Assembly: GCF_021440085.1 (NCBI RefSeq)
Contig: NZ_JAKCPW010000007.1
Span: 124,001-188,000 of the forward strand
DNA length: 64,000 nucleotides
DNA from: Dyadobacter sp. CY261
GTDB taxonomy: Bacteria; Bacteroidota; Bacteroidia; Cytophagales; Spirosomataceae
Direction: 5' to 3'
The notes below the pieces were generated by a model, which had not been told where the DNA came from, searched no databases, and saw only the letters and a program-made list of their open reading frames with translations. The position numbers and the translations under genes are program-made. The stretch's first letter is position 1, and each line of letters starts with the position of its first letter. Positions 33,371-42,711 of the stretch are shown piece after piece.

Positions 33371-33520
33371 ATGGTATGCCGTTTAGCCATTGGTGGGGCC
33401 TGGGAAATCTGTACCCGGCCAGTGAGCAGTTGTACCGGTGAGCCGTTACTTTTTGTAAAAGGAACTCACAAGCTGATTAAATGTTTTTACTAGCGACATT
33501 CTTACAGTTTATAAATCGAC

Positions 33521-34543
33521 ATGGCAGACAAACTTGTTCAAGATATACCATTTTCCATTCTTGATCTCGCGCCGATCACAGAGGGAAATAATGCAGCCAC
33601 CACATTCAGGAATAGTCTCCGGCTTGCGCAGCGCGTTGAAGAACTGGGCTATAAACGGTACTGGCTCGCCGAACACCACAATATGGAAAGTGTCGCCAGC
33701 TCGGCCACCTCGGTACTGATCGGCTACATTGCGGGCGGCACAAATACAATCCGTGTCGGCAGCGGCGGCATCATGTTGCCAAATCATGCGCCGCTGGTAG
33801 TTGCCGAGCAGTTCGGCACCCTTGCGTCACTTTACCCGGGCCGCATCGACCTGGGACTTGGGCGTGCCCCCGGAACAGATCAGGTTACCGCCCGCGCGCT
33901 CAGGCGTAACTACATGGAATCCGCCCAGGATTTTCCCGATGATGTGATGGCGTTGCAAACCTATTTTTCAGCAGAAAATGGAAGCTCCAAGGTACGCGCT
34001 ATCCCCGGAGAAGGGCTCGACATACCGATCTGGATTTTAGGTTCGAGTACCGACAGTGCCCGACTGGCTGCCCATCTGGGGTTACCCTATGCTTTTGCAA
34101 GCCACTTTGCACCCACACATTTCCTGACCGCCATAGAACTTTACCGCCAGAATTTCAGACCATCGAAATATCTTGACCAGCCTTATGTAATGGCTTGTGT
34201 AAATGTGATCGCCGCCGATACTAACGAGGAGGCCGAGCGGCTTGCAACCTCTTTCTTCCAGCTGGCTACCGGAATTATTACTGGCAGACGCCGGGCTTTG
34301 CAGCCACCGGTAGAAAACATGGACGGACTTTGGGGAGAATATGAGGAGGCGGCAGTGAGACAAATGATGAAGTACACATTTATCGGTGACGGAAAGACAA
34401 TCAGCAGGGATCTGGCCTATTTTCAACAACGTACACAGCTCGACGAGTTGATGGTTACCAGTCACATCTACGATCCTGAGGCACGTATTCACAGCTACGA
34501 AGTCCTGAAAGGCGTTCAGCGTGAAAGTACGGTCACGTCATAA
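33521..34543 (+). CDS. LLM-class flavin-dependent oxidoreductase
   Basis: The 340-residue luciferase-like protein reads IPFSILDLAPITEGNNAATTFRNSLRLAQRVEELGYKRYWLAEHHNM near 9-55, then ASSATSVLIGYIAGGTNTIRVGSGGIMLPNHAPLVVAEQFGTL and RIDLGLGRAPGTD near 108, with the family's L-G-R-A-P-G-T-D turn. This is the MsnO8 or YddN-like group of monooxygenases, substrate unknown. It is divergent from the HxlR gene and probably its target. Cytosolic, no signal. Confidence 0.93.
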   Translation: MADKLVQDIPFSILDLAPITEGNNAATTFRNSLRLAQRVEELGYKRYWLAEHHNMESVASSATSVLIGYIAGGTNTIRVGSGGIMLPNHAPLVVAEQFGTLASLYPGRIDLGLGRAPGTDQVTARALRRNYMESAQDFPDDVMALQTYFSAENGSSKVRAIPGEGLDIPIWILGSSTDSARLAAHLGLPYAFASHFAPTHFLTAIELYRQNFRPSKYLDQPYVMACVNVIAADTNEEAERLATSFFQLATGIITGRRRALQPPVENMDGLWGEYEEAAVRQMMKYTFIGDGKTISRDLAYFQQRTQLDELMVTSHIYDPEARIHSYEVLKGVQRESTVTS

Positions 34544-34700
34544 CGTGGAAATTAAAATGGTAAATGAGAAGGTTGAAGAATACGGAATTTTAAAAAGAGC
34601 CTTGAATGTATACAAAAAGTGCATGAATATCGGCAAATACCTTCGCTGAGCTTTGCGGAACGGGTAATCATGGTCATTCGGACCGTTTATCACTCCCGCT

Positions 34701-35954
34701 TTGTGTATGCAGTTATTTTTAGAATGGAAAAGTTATTGGATCATATGTTTGCTTTCGCTAACCCTGTTTTCACAGGGAAGAGCCCAGCGCGTCTTCGTCA
34801 ATAGGATCGAAGGGCTGAACAGAAGCTATCTTTTTTATTCCAACACGACAAACTATGATCTGAACAGCAACAAACCGGTTGTAATAGTCTTACATGAAAA
34901 CGGCCAAAGCGCCAGGGAGGCATTCGCGAAGGCTCCGTGGAAGTCGGTCAGAGAGCCTGCTATATTCATTTTCCCGAATGCACTCAAAGGCCAATGGGAT
35001 TGCAGCAACGACAGTTCCTCTGCGAACGATATACAGTTCATTCAATCTATTATCACCGACACCTACGCCAATTTTCACAGCGACAGGAACAGGGTTTATG
35101 TGCTTGGCAGTGGGAAAAATGAGTGTTTGGTAGACAGGTTCAGATCGGGAAACCCGAAAACACCCCTGACGTTCTCGCCATGGACGGCGGGCCGCACCGA
35201 CTCACTGGCGGCGCTGGGCCATGTAGCCGATGTCCTCAAAACGCGTGGCCAGGCAGATACCACCTACGCGCTCTGGATAGACCCGTCACTTCCCAGAAAA
35301 CTGGATCCGATCGATTCATTGAAAGGCTACCGGCTGCACAACAGGCTGGTGATCGACGTCCGGTATGGCGGAGTTGCCATGATGGGTTCGGTCAGGACCT
35401 GGAAAACAGATGGTACCTACACTGACTTCTTCAAGGCGCACTCATTTATCGATATACACCTTACCAAATGGATGAACGACTCCATTGCGTGGTTCCTGGA
35501 CATCGGGCGGCTAAAAGTGCCGATGACCCAGGAGATGACCGAAAGCGGCGTAATCCGGAGCGGGGGCGGGATGATCATGCCACTGACATTGGGCTTTAAG
35601 TATGCGCTGCCACGAATGATCGGCAACCCCTATTTCCTGCTGGGTTCAGGCTTTATCCAGGCCATGGCATTTGGCGGGCGTATGAATCCCGGCGCTATGA
35701 GTTCGGGCACTCGCCCCAACTTCGATGCCGAAATGCGGATGGTGTTCCATACGACCATCGGTACGGGTATCGATCTCCGTCTCGCCAAGCGGTTTATGGT
35801 CGGGGCACATCTTCGATACATTCATTCGGCTCAGTTCAAGAGCGCCGCCAAAGTCGACGCCATCCGCGGTTTTAACCTCAATTTCGGTTTGGGGTATATC
35901 CTGAATGCCAACAGCCTGAAAAAATTACCGTTCCCACTTACTTCTGTAAAATGA
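34701..35954 (+). CDS. fusion of a degenerate esterase-like domain with an outer-membrane beta-barrel
   Basis: The 417-residue protein starts with a signal peptide (SYWIICLLSLTLFSQGRAQ; ATG at 34707 also possible). Residues 30-235 follow PHB-depolymerase or feruloyl-esterase-like alpha/beta hydrolases: KPVVIVLHENGQSAREAF, PAIFIFPNALKGQWDC, NDIQFIQSIITDTYANFHSDRNRVYVLGSGKN. At the nucleophile elbow the usual G-x-S-x-G-G is G-S-G-K-N-E, so the catalytic Ser is lost. Residues 280-410 look like a small porin-type barrel (SGGGMIMPLTLGFKYALP, FFLLGSGFIQAM, GLGYIL). It overlaps the TonB receptor gene by 4 bases, so it belongs to that system. Confidence 0.65.
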   Translation: MCMQLFLEWKSYWIICLLSLTLFSQGRAQRVFVNRIEGLNRSYLFYSNTTNYDLNSNKPVVIVLHENGQSAREAFAKAPWKSVREPAIFIFPNALKGQWDCSNDSSSANDIQFIQSIITDTYANFHSDRNRVYVLGSGKNECLVDRFRSGNPKTPLTFSPWTAGRTDSLAALGHVADVLKTRGQADTTYALWIDPSLPRKLDPIDSLKGYRLHNRLVIDVRYGGVAMMGSVRTWKTDGTYTDFFKAHSFIDIHLTKWMNDSIAWFLDIGRLKVPMTQEMTESGVIRSGGGMIMPLTLGFKYALPRMIGNPYFLLGSGFIQAMAFGGRMNPGAMSSGTRPNFDAEMRMVFHTTIGTGIDLRLAKRFMVGAHLRYIHSAQFKSAAKVDAIRGFNLNFGLGYILNANSLKKLPFPLTSVK

Positions 35955-38347
35955 CTTTTAATACTTCCTTCCGGCCCGGCATTCAAATACTACTACTGCT
36001 TCTTCTTGCGAGCCTCGCGGCCCATGGGCAAAACAGGTTCACCATCAGCGGCACAATCAAGGATCTTTCGAATGGGGAGACGCTGATCGGGGCCACCATT
36101 TTTGTGATCGAGAATAAAGCCAGTGGCGCGGTCACTAATGCCTATGGCTTCTATTCGATCACCCTTCCGCAGGGGAATTATCACATTGAGTACAGCTATA
36201 TGGGTTTTGAAAGGATAGTGAAGCAAGTCGACCTGCGTGGTAACATGGCGCTGGACATTGCATTGCCGCCCTTATCGAAAGTGCTGGAAGAGGTGAAGAT
36301 CGTCGATGAAAGCCGCAGTTCCGGTGCAAAGAACCTGGAAATGAGTGTCAATAAGCTTGATATCAAGACGATCCAGAAGCTGCCGGCATTAATGGGAGAG
36401 GTGGATGTGATCAAAAGCCTGCAATTCCTGCCAGGCGTGAGCCAGGTAGGGGAGGGTTCATCTGGATTTAATGTCAGGGGCGGCAGCGTAGGGCAGAACC
36501 TGGTGCTGCTCGATGAGGCGCCGGTTTACAATTCGTCGCATATGCTGGGTTTTTTCTCGGTTTTCAATCCCGATGCGGTCAAAGATGTCAAACTGTACAA
36601 AGGGGCGATCCCTTCGGAATTTGGTGGACGCGTCAGCTCCGTACTCGATGTGCGGCTCAAAGAAGGGAACAATAAAAAGACCGAAGTGGATGGCGGGATC
36701 GGGTTTATTTTCAGCAGACTGGCCGTTCAGGGGCCATTGATCGAGGATAAGGCTTCGTACCTGATCGCGGTGCGCAGGTCGTATGTGGATGCATTGTCCA
36801 CGCTCTTAACGAGCAATAATTTCGGATTGAATTTTTATGATGTCACCGTCAAAACGAACTACACCCTTAACCAGAAAAACAGGTTGTATTTGTCGGGCTT
36901 TCTGGGAAGGGACAACTTCGGCTTGTCCGATGACGCGAAGTTCAACTGGGGAAACAAGTCGGCTACGCTGAGGTGGAACTCGGTCATCAACAGCAAATGG
37001 TTTTCCAATGTCTCCGCCGTTTTCAGCAATTATAATTACAACCTGGGCTTTAACGAGGACGAAAACAATCAATACGACTGGCGATCATCGATCACTAATT
37101 ATGTCTTAAAACCTGATTTTAGCTATTTTACCGGCAGGAATTCTGAGCTAAAATTCGGGCTTGAAAGTTCTTACTATCAATTCAATCCTTCGACGACCAT
37201 CGGAACGACCAACGGCGAGACGGTCGACAGCAGTCAGCCAAAGAAATACGCGCTTGAAATGGCGGGATACATTAGCCACAAAGTCGCGTTGAGCTCCCGT
37301 CTGGAATTACAGTATGGACTCCGCTTTTCATACTTCAATTACCTGGGCCCCGGTACGGCCTATACCTACAACGACACCATTCCCGGCAGAAAGCGCACGG
37401 CTATTGCCGAGCAGCATTATGGCAGTGGTGAGTCCATAGCTTCATACAGCAATCCCGAGCCCCGCATTTCAACCAAATACCAGCTCGACGACCGGACATC
37501 GATTAAAGCGAGTTTCAGCCGGACGGCGCAGTACGTGCATTTCATTTCCAATACCAGCGCTTCCAACCCCCTGAACATCTGGACGCCGACAACGAACAAT
37601 ATCAAGCCGGCAGTCGGAAACCAGTACACCCTCGGTTATTTCACCGATCTGGGGCGCGACGCGAATTACGAATTTTCCGCAGAGACGTTTTACCGTAATA
37701 CGTCCAACGAGATCGATTACATCAACGGGGCCGAACTGCTCAATAATGACCGGCTGGAAGGGGACCTGCTCAGCGGGAAAGGACGGGCTTATGGGCTCGA
37801 ATTGTACCTGCAAAAGAAAAAGGGGCTGATCACCGGGTGGGTCAGTTACACCCTCAGCCGTTCGGAGCTGAAAGTTGATGGTATCAACAAAGGCAGCTGG
37901 TACCCCACACGGTTCGATCAAACCCACAACCTGAAAGTGGTCGGTTCTTACACGATCAACGAAAAATGGTCTACCACGGCGGATTTCGCATACATGACCG
38001 GGACACCGACAACGTATCCCAACCAACGGTACCTTTCCCAGGGAGTTTTAATACCCTATAATACCAACAATACCCGTAACGATGCCAGGCTAAGCGCTTA
38101 TCACCGGCTCGATCTGGCACTGCGCATGGAGGGGCGGACCGTCCGTAACAATGGTAGGCCGAGGAAGAACAAGAGCTATTGGGTGTTCTCTGTTTACAAT
38201 GTCTATGGCCGCAGGAATGCCTTTTCGACCTATTTCAGCCAGTCATCCGACCGGGTAACGGCCCTGCAACCGATTCAAACGCAAGCCCACCGGGTCTCGA
38301 TCATCGGATCGATGGTGCCGTCGGCGTCATATAACTTCAAATTTTAA
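35951..38347 (+). CDS. TonB-dependent receptor with carboxypeptidase-regulatory-like domain
   Basis: The 798-residue receptor has a signal peptide (IQILLLLLLASLAAHG), an N-terminal CarboxypepD_reg-like domain near residues 30-110 (TISGTIKDLSNGETLIGATIFV), a plug domain near 130-240 (LPALMGEVDVIKSLQFLPGVSQVGEGSSGFNVRGGSVGQNLVLLDEAPVYN), then the barrel. The C-terminus is short. This is the receptor form that normally pairs with DUF4249 lipoproteins. It follows the pseudo-esterase gene with a 4-base overlap and precedes DUF4249 by 8 bases. The ligand is unknown. Confidence 0.95.
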   Translation: MTFNTSFRPGIQILLLLLLASLAAHGQNRFTISGTIKDLSNGETLIGATIFVIENKASGAVTNAYGFYSITLPQGNYHIEYSYMGFERIVKQVDLRGNMALDIALPPLSKVLEEVKIVDESRSSGAKNLEMSVNKLDIKTIQKLPALMGEVDVIKSLQFLPGVSQVGEGSSGFNVRGGSVGQNLVLLDEAPVYNSSHMLGFFSVFNPDAVKDVKLYKGAIPSEFGGRVSSVLDVRLKEGNNKKTEVDGGIGFIFSRLAVQGPLIEDKASYLIAVRRSYVDALSTLLTSNNFGLNFYDVTVKTNYTLNQKNRLYLSGFLGRDNFGLSDDAKFNWGNKSATLRWNSVINSKWFSNVSAVFSNYNYNLGFNEDENNQYDWRSSITNYVLKPDFSYFTGRNSELKFGLESSYYQFNPSTTIGTTNGETVDSSQPKKYALEMAGYISHKVALSSRLELQYGLRFSYFNYLGPGTAYTYNDTIPGRKRTAIAEQHYGSGESIASYSNPEPRISTKYQLDDRTSIKASFSRTAQYVHFISNTSASNPLNIWTPTTNNIKPAVGNQYTLGYFTDLGRDANYEFSAETFYRNTSNEIDYINGAELLNNDRLEGDLLSGKGRAYGLELYLQKKKGLITGWVSYTLSRSELKVDGINKGSWYPTRFDQTHNLKVVGSYTINEKWSTTADFAYMTGTPTTYPNQRYLSQGVLIPYNTNNTRNDARLSAYHRLDLALRMEGRTVRNNGRPRKNKSYWVFSVYNVYGRRNAFSTYFSQSSDRVTALQPIQTQAHRVSIIGSMVPSASYNFKF

Positions 38348-38355
38348 GTGACAAT

Positions 38356-39294
38356 ATGCATTTACCCATCAATACCCGACCTTTTTGGCATATGGCCATA
38401 TGTATTTGTGCATGGTTTTGCTGGTCTTGCGATGATGAGGTCGCGATCGACACCGGATCGGCAGACCCTTTGCTGAATATCGACGCGTGGATCAACAACA
38501 AACCGGAGCCGCAGCGCATTCATCTCACGCTTTCGCAGGATTACTTCGATAATAAAAACCTCCCACCGGTGGCTTCGGGGGCAAAAGTAAAAGTAACTGA
38601 CAGCAACGGGCGTGTTTACGAGTTTGTCGAGGATGCAACCAGCCAAACCGGCGCTTACACCTGGCAGCCGCAAAACGGCGAGGTGCTCGGTAGCGTGGGC
38701 ACGGCCTATACATTGGAAGTAGAATATCATGGAGAAACCTTTATCGCTACCTCGACGATGAAACGCGTCCCGCCGGTGGACAGCCTCACATTATCCTTTC
38801 AGGAGGGTGTGGGAATGATGGACGATATGTACCGGGCCGAATTTTGGGCAAAGGATATTGCCGGGAAAGGCGATACCTACTGGTTACGTGCCTACAAAAA
38901 TGGCCGTCTTCTTAACAAAGCGAGTGAAATTACAAGTGCTTACGACGCCGGTACAAGTTCGGGAAGCGGGTTTGACGGGGTCACTTTTATCACACCTGTA
39001 CGCATGGGGATCAATGCCAACGATGTAGATGACGACGACCGGCCCACTTCGCCATTGGTGAACGGAGATTCGGTGTATGTCGAGCTGCATTCCATTAATC
39101 TGGTTGCATTCAATTACCTGGCCGAGGTGGTTTCGCAGGCTAACCGGATGGGCGGTATTTCGGAGCTTTTTACATCGGCACCGCTGGCCAATGTCTCCAC
39201 AAACATTGTAAACACGAATGCGAACGGGTCCGCAGTAGTCGGTTTCTTCAACGTTGCGGCTGTATCCGGGCGCGGAAAAAAGTTCTATTTCTAA
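38356..39294 (+). CDS. DUF4249 outer-membrane lipoprotein
   Basis: The 312-residue protein has a lipobox (WFCWSC, Cys25) and the DUF4249 pattern: LNIDAWINNKPEPQRIHLTLSQDYFDNKNLPPVASGAKVKVTD near residues 39-82 and the YTLEVEYHGETFIATSTMKRVPPVD segment near 117-141, with Ig-like strands throughout. It probably sits on the cell surface by the TonB receptor and acts like SusD as a ligand-capturing partner; the biochemical role of this family is not established. Last structural gene of the operon, about 100 bases before the sensor kinase gene. Confidence 0.92.
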   Translation: MHLPINTRPFWHMAICICAWFCWSCDDEVAIDTGSADPLLNIDAWINNKPEPQRIHLTLSQDYFDNKNLPPVASGAKVKVTDSNGRVYEFVEDATSQTGAYTWQPQNGEVLGSVGTAYTLEVEYHGETFIATSTMKRVPPVDSLTLSFQEGVGMMDDMYRAEFWAKDIAGKGDTYWLRAYKNGRLLNKASEITSAYDAGTSSGSGFDGVTFITPVRMGINANDVDDDDRPTSPLVNGDSVYVELHSINLVAFNYLAEVVSQANRMGGISELFTSAPLANVSTNIVNTNANGSAVVGFFNVAAVSGRGKKFYF

Positions 39295-39392
39295 AACGAT
39301 GCAACAAAGGCGTACATTTTCCTGTACAAGTTCACAATTGCCGTTATTTCCTATATGATAGCCACTTTGAGCGTGCCTTCATTCCGATTTTT

Positions 39393-40475
39393 TTGAACCA
39401 CCGCTTTTGGCTGCATGTCAGCGGCTGGCTGGCCTTTTTTGCTACACCGTTTATTCTGCCGGCTCCGTTGTTCAATCAGTTGCCGGCCTACTATTTCTAT
39501 TACCTCGTCGCAACCAAAATCGCCTTCAACCTGGTGTTGATCGCCATATTTTACCTGAACCTGTACAGGTTCACGCCCCAACTGCTGCTCACGCGCAATC
39601 TGGGGCGCTTTGCACTGTACATAGGCATACTCCTCGCATTGGTACTACTCATCGACAATACATTTCTCTGGGGGATTCATGACGACCTGGCCAAGTTCAT
39701 GCAAACGGCCCGGAAAACCGATCCGACATTGCAGGAGCTGCCACGTCAGGAGTTTTTCAGGCCGTTTCAGCTCGCTGCGACCGTATTGTTATTTGCGCTG
39801 ATCATTCTTGCCAGCTCTCTTTGGGCCGTTGTTGCCGACCGGCTGCATCAGCAGGAATTTGCTCAGCGTATTCTTTTAGAAAAGACCAGTGCTGAACTGG
39901 CATTGCTCAGACAGCAGATCAGTCCGCATTTCCTTTTTAATACGCTCAATAACATCCGCTGGCTTACCCGCGTAAAATCCGATCGCGCGGAGGATTCGAT
40001 CATTGAACTGTCGGAAATTCTCAGGTACATGCTCTATCAGGCGGGTAGCGACAAGGTATTTCTAGCCGATGAAATCACTTATTTAAGCAGATATGTCAAT
40101 TTGCAGCGGCTCCGGATTCATCCCGAGGCCCGGATCGAATTTGAATGGGAGGGCAACTTCCAGGCGGTAGAGATCGAGCCGTTGTTGTTTATCCCTTTTG
40201 TTGAAAATGCATTCAAATTCGGGATCGATTCCGAGCAGTCATCGGTGATATCCATTAGGCTTAGTTTGGCAGGAAATGATCTGCTGTTCACCTGTCAGAA
40301 CCGCATATTTGAAAAGTTTAATGCCTACCGGCCCGAGCCCCAAAGCGGCATTGGAATCCGGAATGTGCGTAAAAGGCTCGATATGTATTACCCCCGTAAC
40401 CACAGTTTGCGGGTCGATGATCTGGGACGCATATTTTTAGTTGAATTAAGAATTAACAATTTGATCCATGGGTAA
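39393..40475 (+). CDS. LytS/YehU-type sensor histidine kinase
   Basis: The frame opens with TTG at 39393 (NHRFWLHVSGWLAFFATPF) and has no ATG upstream. The 360-residue kinase has four helices in its first 150 residues and then a His_kinase domain (ELALLRQQISPHFLFNTLNNIRWLTR near 170-192, phospho-accepting His near 178). A HATPase domain follows, with ENAFKFGI near 275 and GIGIRNVRKRLDMYYP near 320. It signals to the LytTR regulator, whose gene overlaps its 3' end by 8 bases. The stimulus is unknown and no extracellular domain is seen. Confidence 0.92.
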   Translation: MNHRFWLHVSGWLAFFATPFILPAPLFNQLPAYYFYYLVATKIAFNLVLIAIFYLNLYRFTPQLLLTRNLGRFALYIGILLALVLLIDNTFLWGIHDDLAKFMQTARKTDPTLQELPRQEFFRPFQLAATVLLFALIILASSLWAVVADRLHQQEFAQRILLEKTSAELALLRQQISPHFLFNTLNNIRWLTRVKSDRAEDSIIELSEILRYMLYQAGSDKVFLADEITYLSRYVNLQRLRIHPEARIEFEWEGNFQAVEIEPLLFIPFVENAFKFGIDSEQSSVISIRLSLAGNDLLFTCQNRIFEKFNAYRPEPQSGIGIRNVRKRLDMYYPRNHSLRVDDLGRIFLVELRINNLIHG

Positions 40476-41193
40476 AATGCGATGCCTGATCGTGGATGAC
40501 GAGCCCTTCGCACTGGAAATCCTTGCCGATGACGTGGGGCGGATTCCAGGTCTGGAACTTGTAAAAACTTGCAGAAGCCCCTTCGAAGCGATGAGAATAT
40601 TGGAGCTTATTCCAATAGACCTGATCTTTCTGGACATTCAAATGCCTGGTATCACCGGCTTACAGTTTATTGCAGAACTTGAAAATCCGCCACTGATCAT
40701 TTTTACAACTGCCTTCGAACAGTTTGCCGTTTCCGCATTCGACTTGAATGCACTCGATTACTTGCTGAAACCCATTGCTTTCAAACGACTGGTCGCTTCC
40801 GTCGACAGGGCTCAGGCCCTGTATGCCCTCAAAAGTGATTCTTCCAAAGCGGACCTCACGAAGGCCTGTGCCAGTCTGTATGTCAAGTCAGAATATCAGA
40901 CCATTAAAATTCCGTTTGACGATATTTTGTACATCGAAGGCATGAAAGATTATGTCAAGATATTTATGGTAGGAAAAACCAATCCGGTGCTGACACGGAT
41001 GAACGTAAAAAGTATTGAGGCCCGCCTGCCCGGCGATACCTTTTGCCGCATACACCAGTCCTTTATTGTGTCCGTCAACAAAGTGGAAGCCTTCCAAAAG
41101 AGGAAAGTATGGATCGCCCGAAAGGAGATTCCGGTGGGCGAAAGGTTCTTAAAGAATTTTGGAGTGATTCTTGAGGGAAATCAATTGTCCTGA
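40468..41193 (+). CDS. LytTR-family response regulator
   Basis: The 241-residue protein has an N-terminal receiver domain (MRCLIVDDEPFALEIL, phospho-acceptor Asp near 55 in LIFLDIQMPG, TTAFEQFAVSAF and Lys in LLKPI near 108) and a C-terminal LytTR DNA-binding domain (LYVKSEYQTIKIPFDDILYIEGMKDYVKIFMVGK, VKSIEARLPGDTFCRIHQSFIVSVNKVEAF). It overlaps the LytS gene. LytTR regulators bind direct repeats. The co-directional receptor operon is a likely target. Confidence 0.94.
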   Translation: MGKMRCLIVDDEPFALEILADDVGRIPGLELVKTCRSPFEAMRILELIPIDLIFLDIQMPGITGLQFIAELENPPLIIFTTAFEQFAVSAFDLNALDYLLKPIAFKRLVASVDRAQALYALKSDSSKADLTKACASLYVKSEYQTIKIPFDDILYIEGMKDYVKIFMVGKTNPVLTRMNVKSIEARLPGDTFCRIHQSFIVSVNKVEAFQKRKVWIARKEIPVGERFLKNFGVILEGNQLS

Positions 41194-41225
41194 TGTTCAA
41201 CCTGATCTCATTTGTCCCTTATAAT

Positions 41226-42194
41226 TCAATTTTGTACCATATCCTCTAAGGCAAGAAATATGCTCATCGGATTCTCCGCGATGCGGTTGCACAAGTACAA
41301 ATACCACTCGTGGCCATACACAATGTAAATTTTGGCCGGATGGCCCGACTGCATTAGCTCGTTCAGTTGGTTGGTGGCAATCCCCAGCAAGCTTTCAAAT
41401 TCATATAAATGGCCCGGCATTTGGTGCTGCGAAATCAGTTTGCCTGCTTCTTGCTGAATGAGCGGGTCATGCGTTGCAATCGAGCATTTATGGTGGTTTG
41501 TTAGCAGCAAGTCCAGGTAACCCAGGTATGTCCGATTCAGCTCGGCCCCGCGCGGTAGCGACAGGCCTTCTTCCGTCTGAAATGCGCCTTTGACAAGCCG
41601 GATGCGATTCGGTTTTTCGACTACTTTTTTGAAATCCTCCTTCGTCCGGTGCAGATATGCCTGCAAGGTGATCCCCAGGTTTTCATGGCGGCCTGCCGCG
41701 CCAAGGTACATGTCAAGCACATCATCGGTTTTCCCGGCATCTTCCGCGCTGATCATCACTTCGATACCCGACTCTTTCGCCTTCTGACAGATTTGATCCA
41801 AATGCCGCTGACAGAGCTCCCGGGAAAGCGCCAGACCAATATGCGACAGATCCAGCGACACACTGGACGTTAGCCCGTTGCTCGCAATGTTTTCGCAAAT
41901 TGCCAGAAACTCGCCGGTTGCTGTGACCGCTTCCTGCTCATTCCCCACATTCTCGCCCATAAATTCGATGGATGCGGCAAGCCCTTGCCGATTGTAATGC
42001 GCAGCGCGCGCTATGGCATCTTCCAGCGTTTCACCGGCGACATATCTGTGAGCGGCTTTGCTAAACAGTTGGTATAGTGTGTTGTTGCCAAGAATGTACT
42101 GCTTGGCCTGATCGCTGACCGCTGCTTTTCGAAGTGCAGCCGAGCCTACCGTCATCAGGTTAACGAACTCGGTTTCGGCGTTGAGATTGGTCAT
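41226..42194 (-). CDS. proline dehydrogenase
   Basis: The 322-residue flavoenzyme is the mono-functional, short type. The TIM barrel shows IEFMGENVGNEQEAV near 77-92, VSLDLSHIGLALS near 113-125, EVMISAEDAG near 149, LQAYLHRTKEDF near 182, NRIRLVKGAF near 201 and HLYEFESLLGI near 268, close to the FAD and substrate Arg/Lys sites. It oxidises proline to pyrroline-5-carboxylate, passing electrons to the respiratory chain. Monocistronic and convergent with the LytTR gene. A decayed second copy lies at 17640-17745. Confidence 0.94.
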   Translation of the reverse strand: MTNLNAETEFVNLMTVGSAALRKAAVSDQAKQYILGNNTLYQLFSKAAHRYVAGETLEDAIARAAHYNRQGLAASIEFMGENVGNEQEAVTATGEFLAICENIASNGLTSSVSLDLSHIGLALSRELCQRHLDQICQKAKESGIEVMISAEDAGKTDDVLDMYLGAAGRHENLGITLQAYLHRTKEDFKKVVEKPNRIRLVKGAFQTEEGLSLPRGAELNRTYLGYLDLLLTNHHKCSIATHDPLIQQEAGKLISQHQMPGHLYEFESLLGIATNQLNELMQSGHPAKIYIVYGHEWYLYLCNRIAENPMSIFLALEDMVQN

Positions 42195-42480
42195 GGCTTT
42201 GAGTGGATTGGTGATGAAATGCTTGTCTGGCCGGGAACAGCGGGAACCTGGGTTATAGGGTCACCAGTGTCTCGTTGGAAGTAATCTCGTTAAAAGTCAT
42301 ATTGAGAAACAAAGTAACGTCTTTCCCGGCGGTCAGCGGCACGAAATCATTGCCGGTTACTAAAAGCTGATCGTAGCGTGGCTGGCATAACGGAGCTGCG
42401 GGCCAACGACTCTTTTGGCATGATTTTTAATCCGAAATATGTAGTTCAGCAAATAACTTCATCTCAACAAATTTAAAGCA
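42195..42480. other. intergenic region with coding-like fragments
   Basis: The minus strand at about 42253-42422 reads an open frame ending LLVTGNDFVPLTAGKDVTLFLN...TSNETLVTL and a stop; the plus strand at 42380-42475 reads GITELRANDSFGMIFNPKYVVQQ without a start. Both look protein-like, but I cannot name either. They may be pieces of lost genes. Confidence 0.35.
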
Positions 42481-42639
42481 ATGGAATTCAATTCAAATCC
42501 AAACTCAGACCAGGTATATATTAGCACAAATCCGTTTGCTGTGAAAGACAGTGAAAGTGGTAATAGCCGCCTGCATCCGACAAAAGGGGGAAAGCGCCCC
42601 AGAATTCAAAAGCCGATTTATTCAGTACGACTTTCGTAA
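42481..42639 (+). CDS. small hydrophilic protein of 52 residues
   Basis: An ATG preceded by the A-rich AACAAATTTAAAGCA opens a 52-codon frame rich in N, S, K and P (QVYISTNPFAVKDSESG, IQKPIYSVRLS). It ends 36 bases before a good terminator. There is no recognisable domain and it is predicted hydrophilic. The terminator and the A-rich start make it likely to be a real small gene, though codon evidence is limited. Confidence 0.5.
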   Translation: MEFNSNPNSDQVYISTNPFAVKDSESGNSRLHPTKGGKRPRIQKPIYSVRLS

Positions 42640-42675
42640 GATTGCCGCACTTGGAGGAACTTTCATTCAGATGAG

Positions 42676-42707
42676 ACCGCGACTAGCTCAACTAGCCGCG
42701 GTTTTTT
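42676..42707 (+). terminator. rho-independent terminator
   Basis: ACCGCGACTAG (42676-42686) pairs with CTAGCCGCGGT (42692-42702) with one mismatch, loop 5 bases, followed by TTTTTT. It terminates the 52-residue small gene and lies just before the 3' end of the convergent stress-protein gene. Confidence 0.85.
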
Positions 42708-42711
42708 GATA

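Larger units (their letters stand above)
33210..33520. other. divergent intergenic region with SDR relic
   Basis: The left part is the HxlR promoter and operator. The middle has a short-chain dehydrogenase relic at 33313-33370. The remainder to the start of the oxidoreductase at 33521 shows no recognisable structure. Confidence 0.5.

Noticed and set aside
34558..34650. 30-codon frame MVNEKVEEYG...
   Set aside because: Too short, no conservation evidence and no terminator; treated as chance in the leader of the pseudo-esterase gene.
37469..38026. 185-codon open frame on the minus strand
   Set aside because: Antisense to the TonB receptor at 35951, composition is atypical, no domain, so it is a shadow frame.
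39312..39327. GTACA-N6-TGTAC inverted repeat ahead of the LytS gene
   Set aside because: Arms are only five bases and LytTR regulators use direct repeats, so it is not convincing as an operator.
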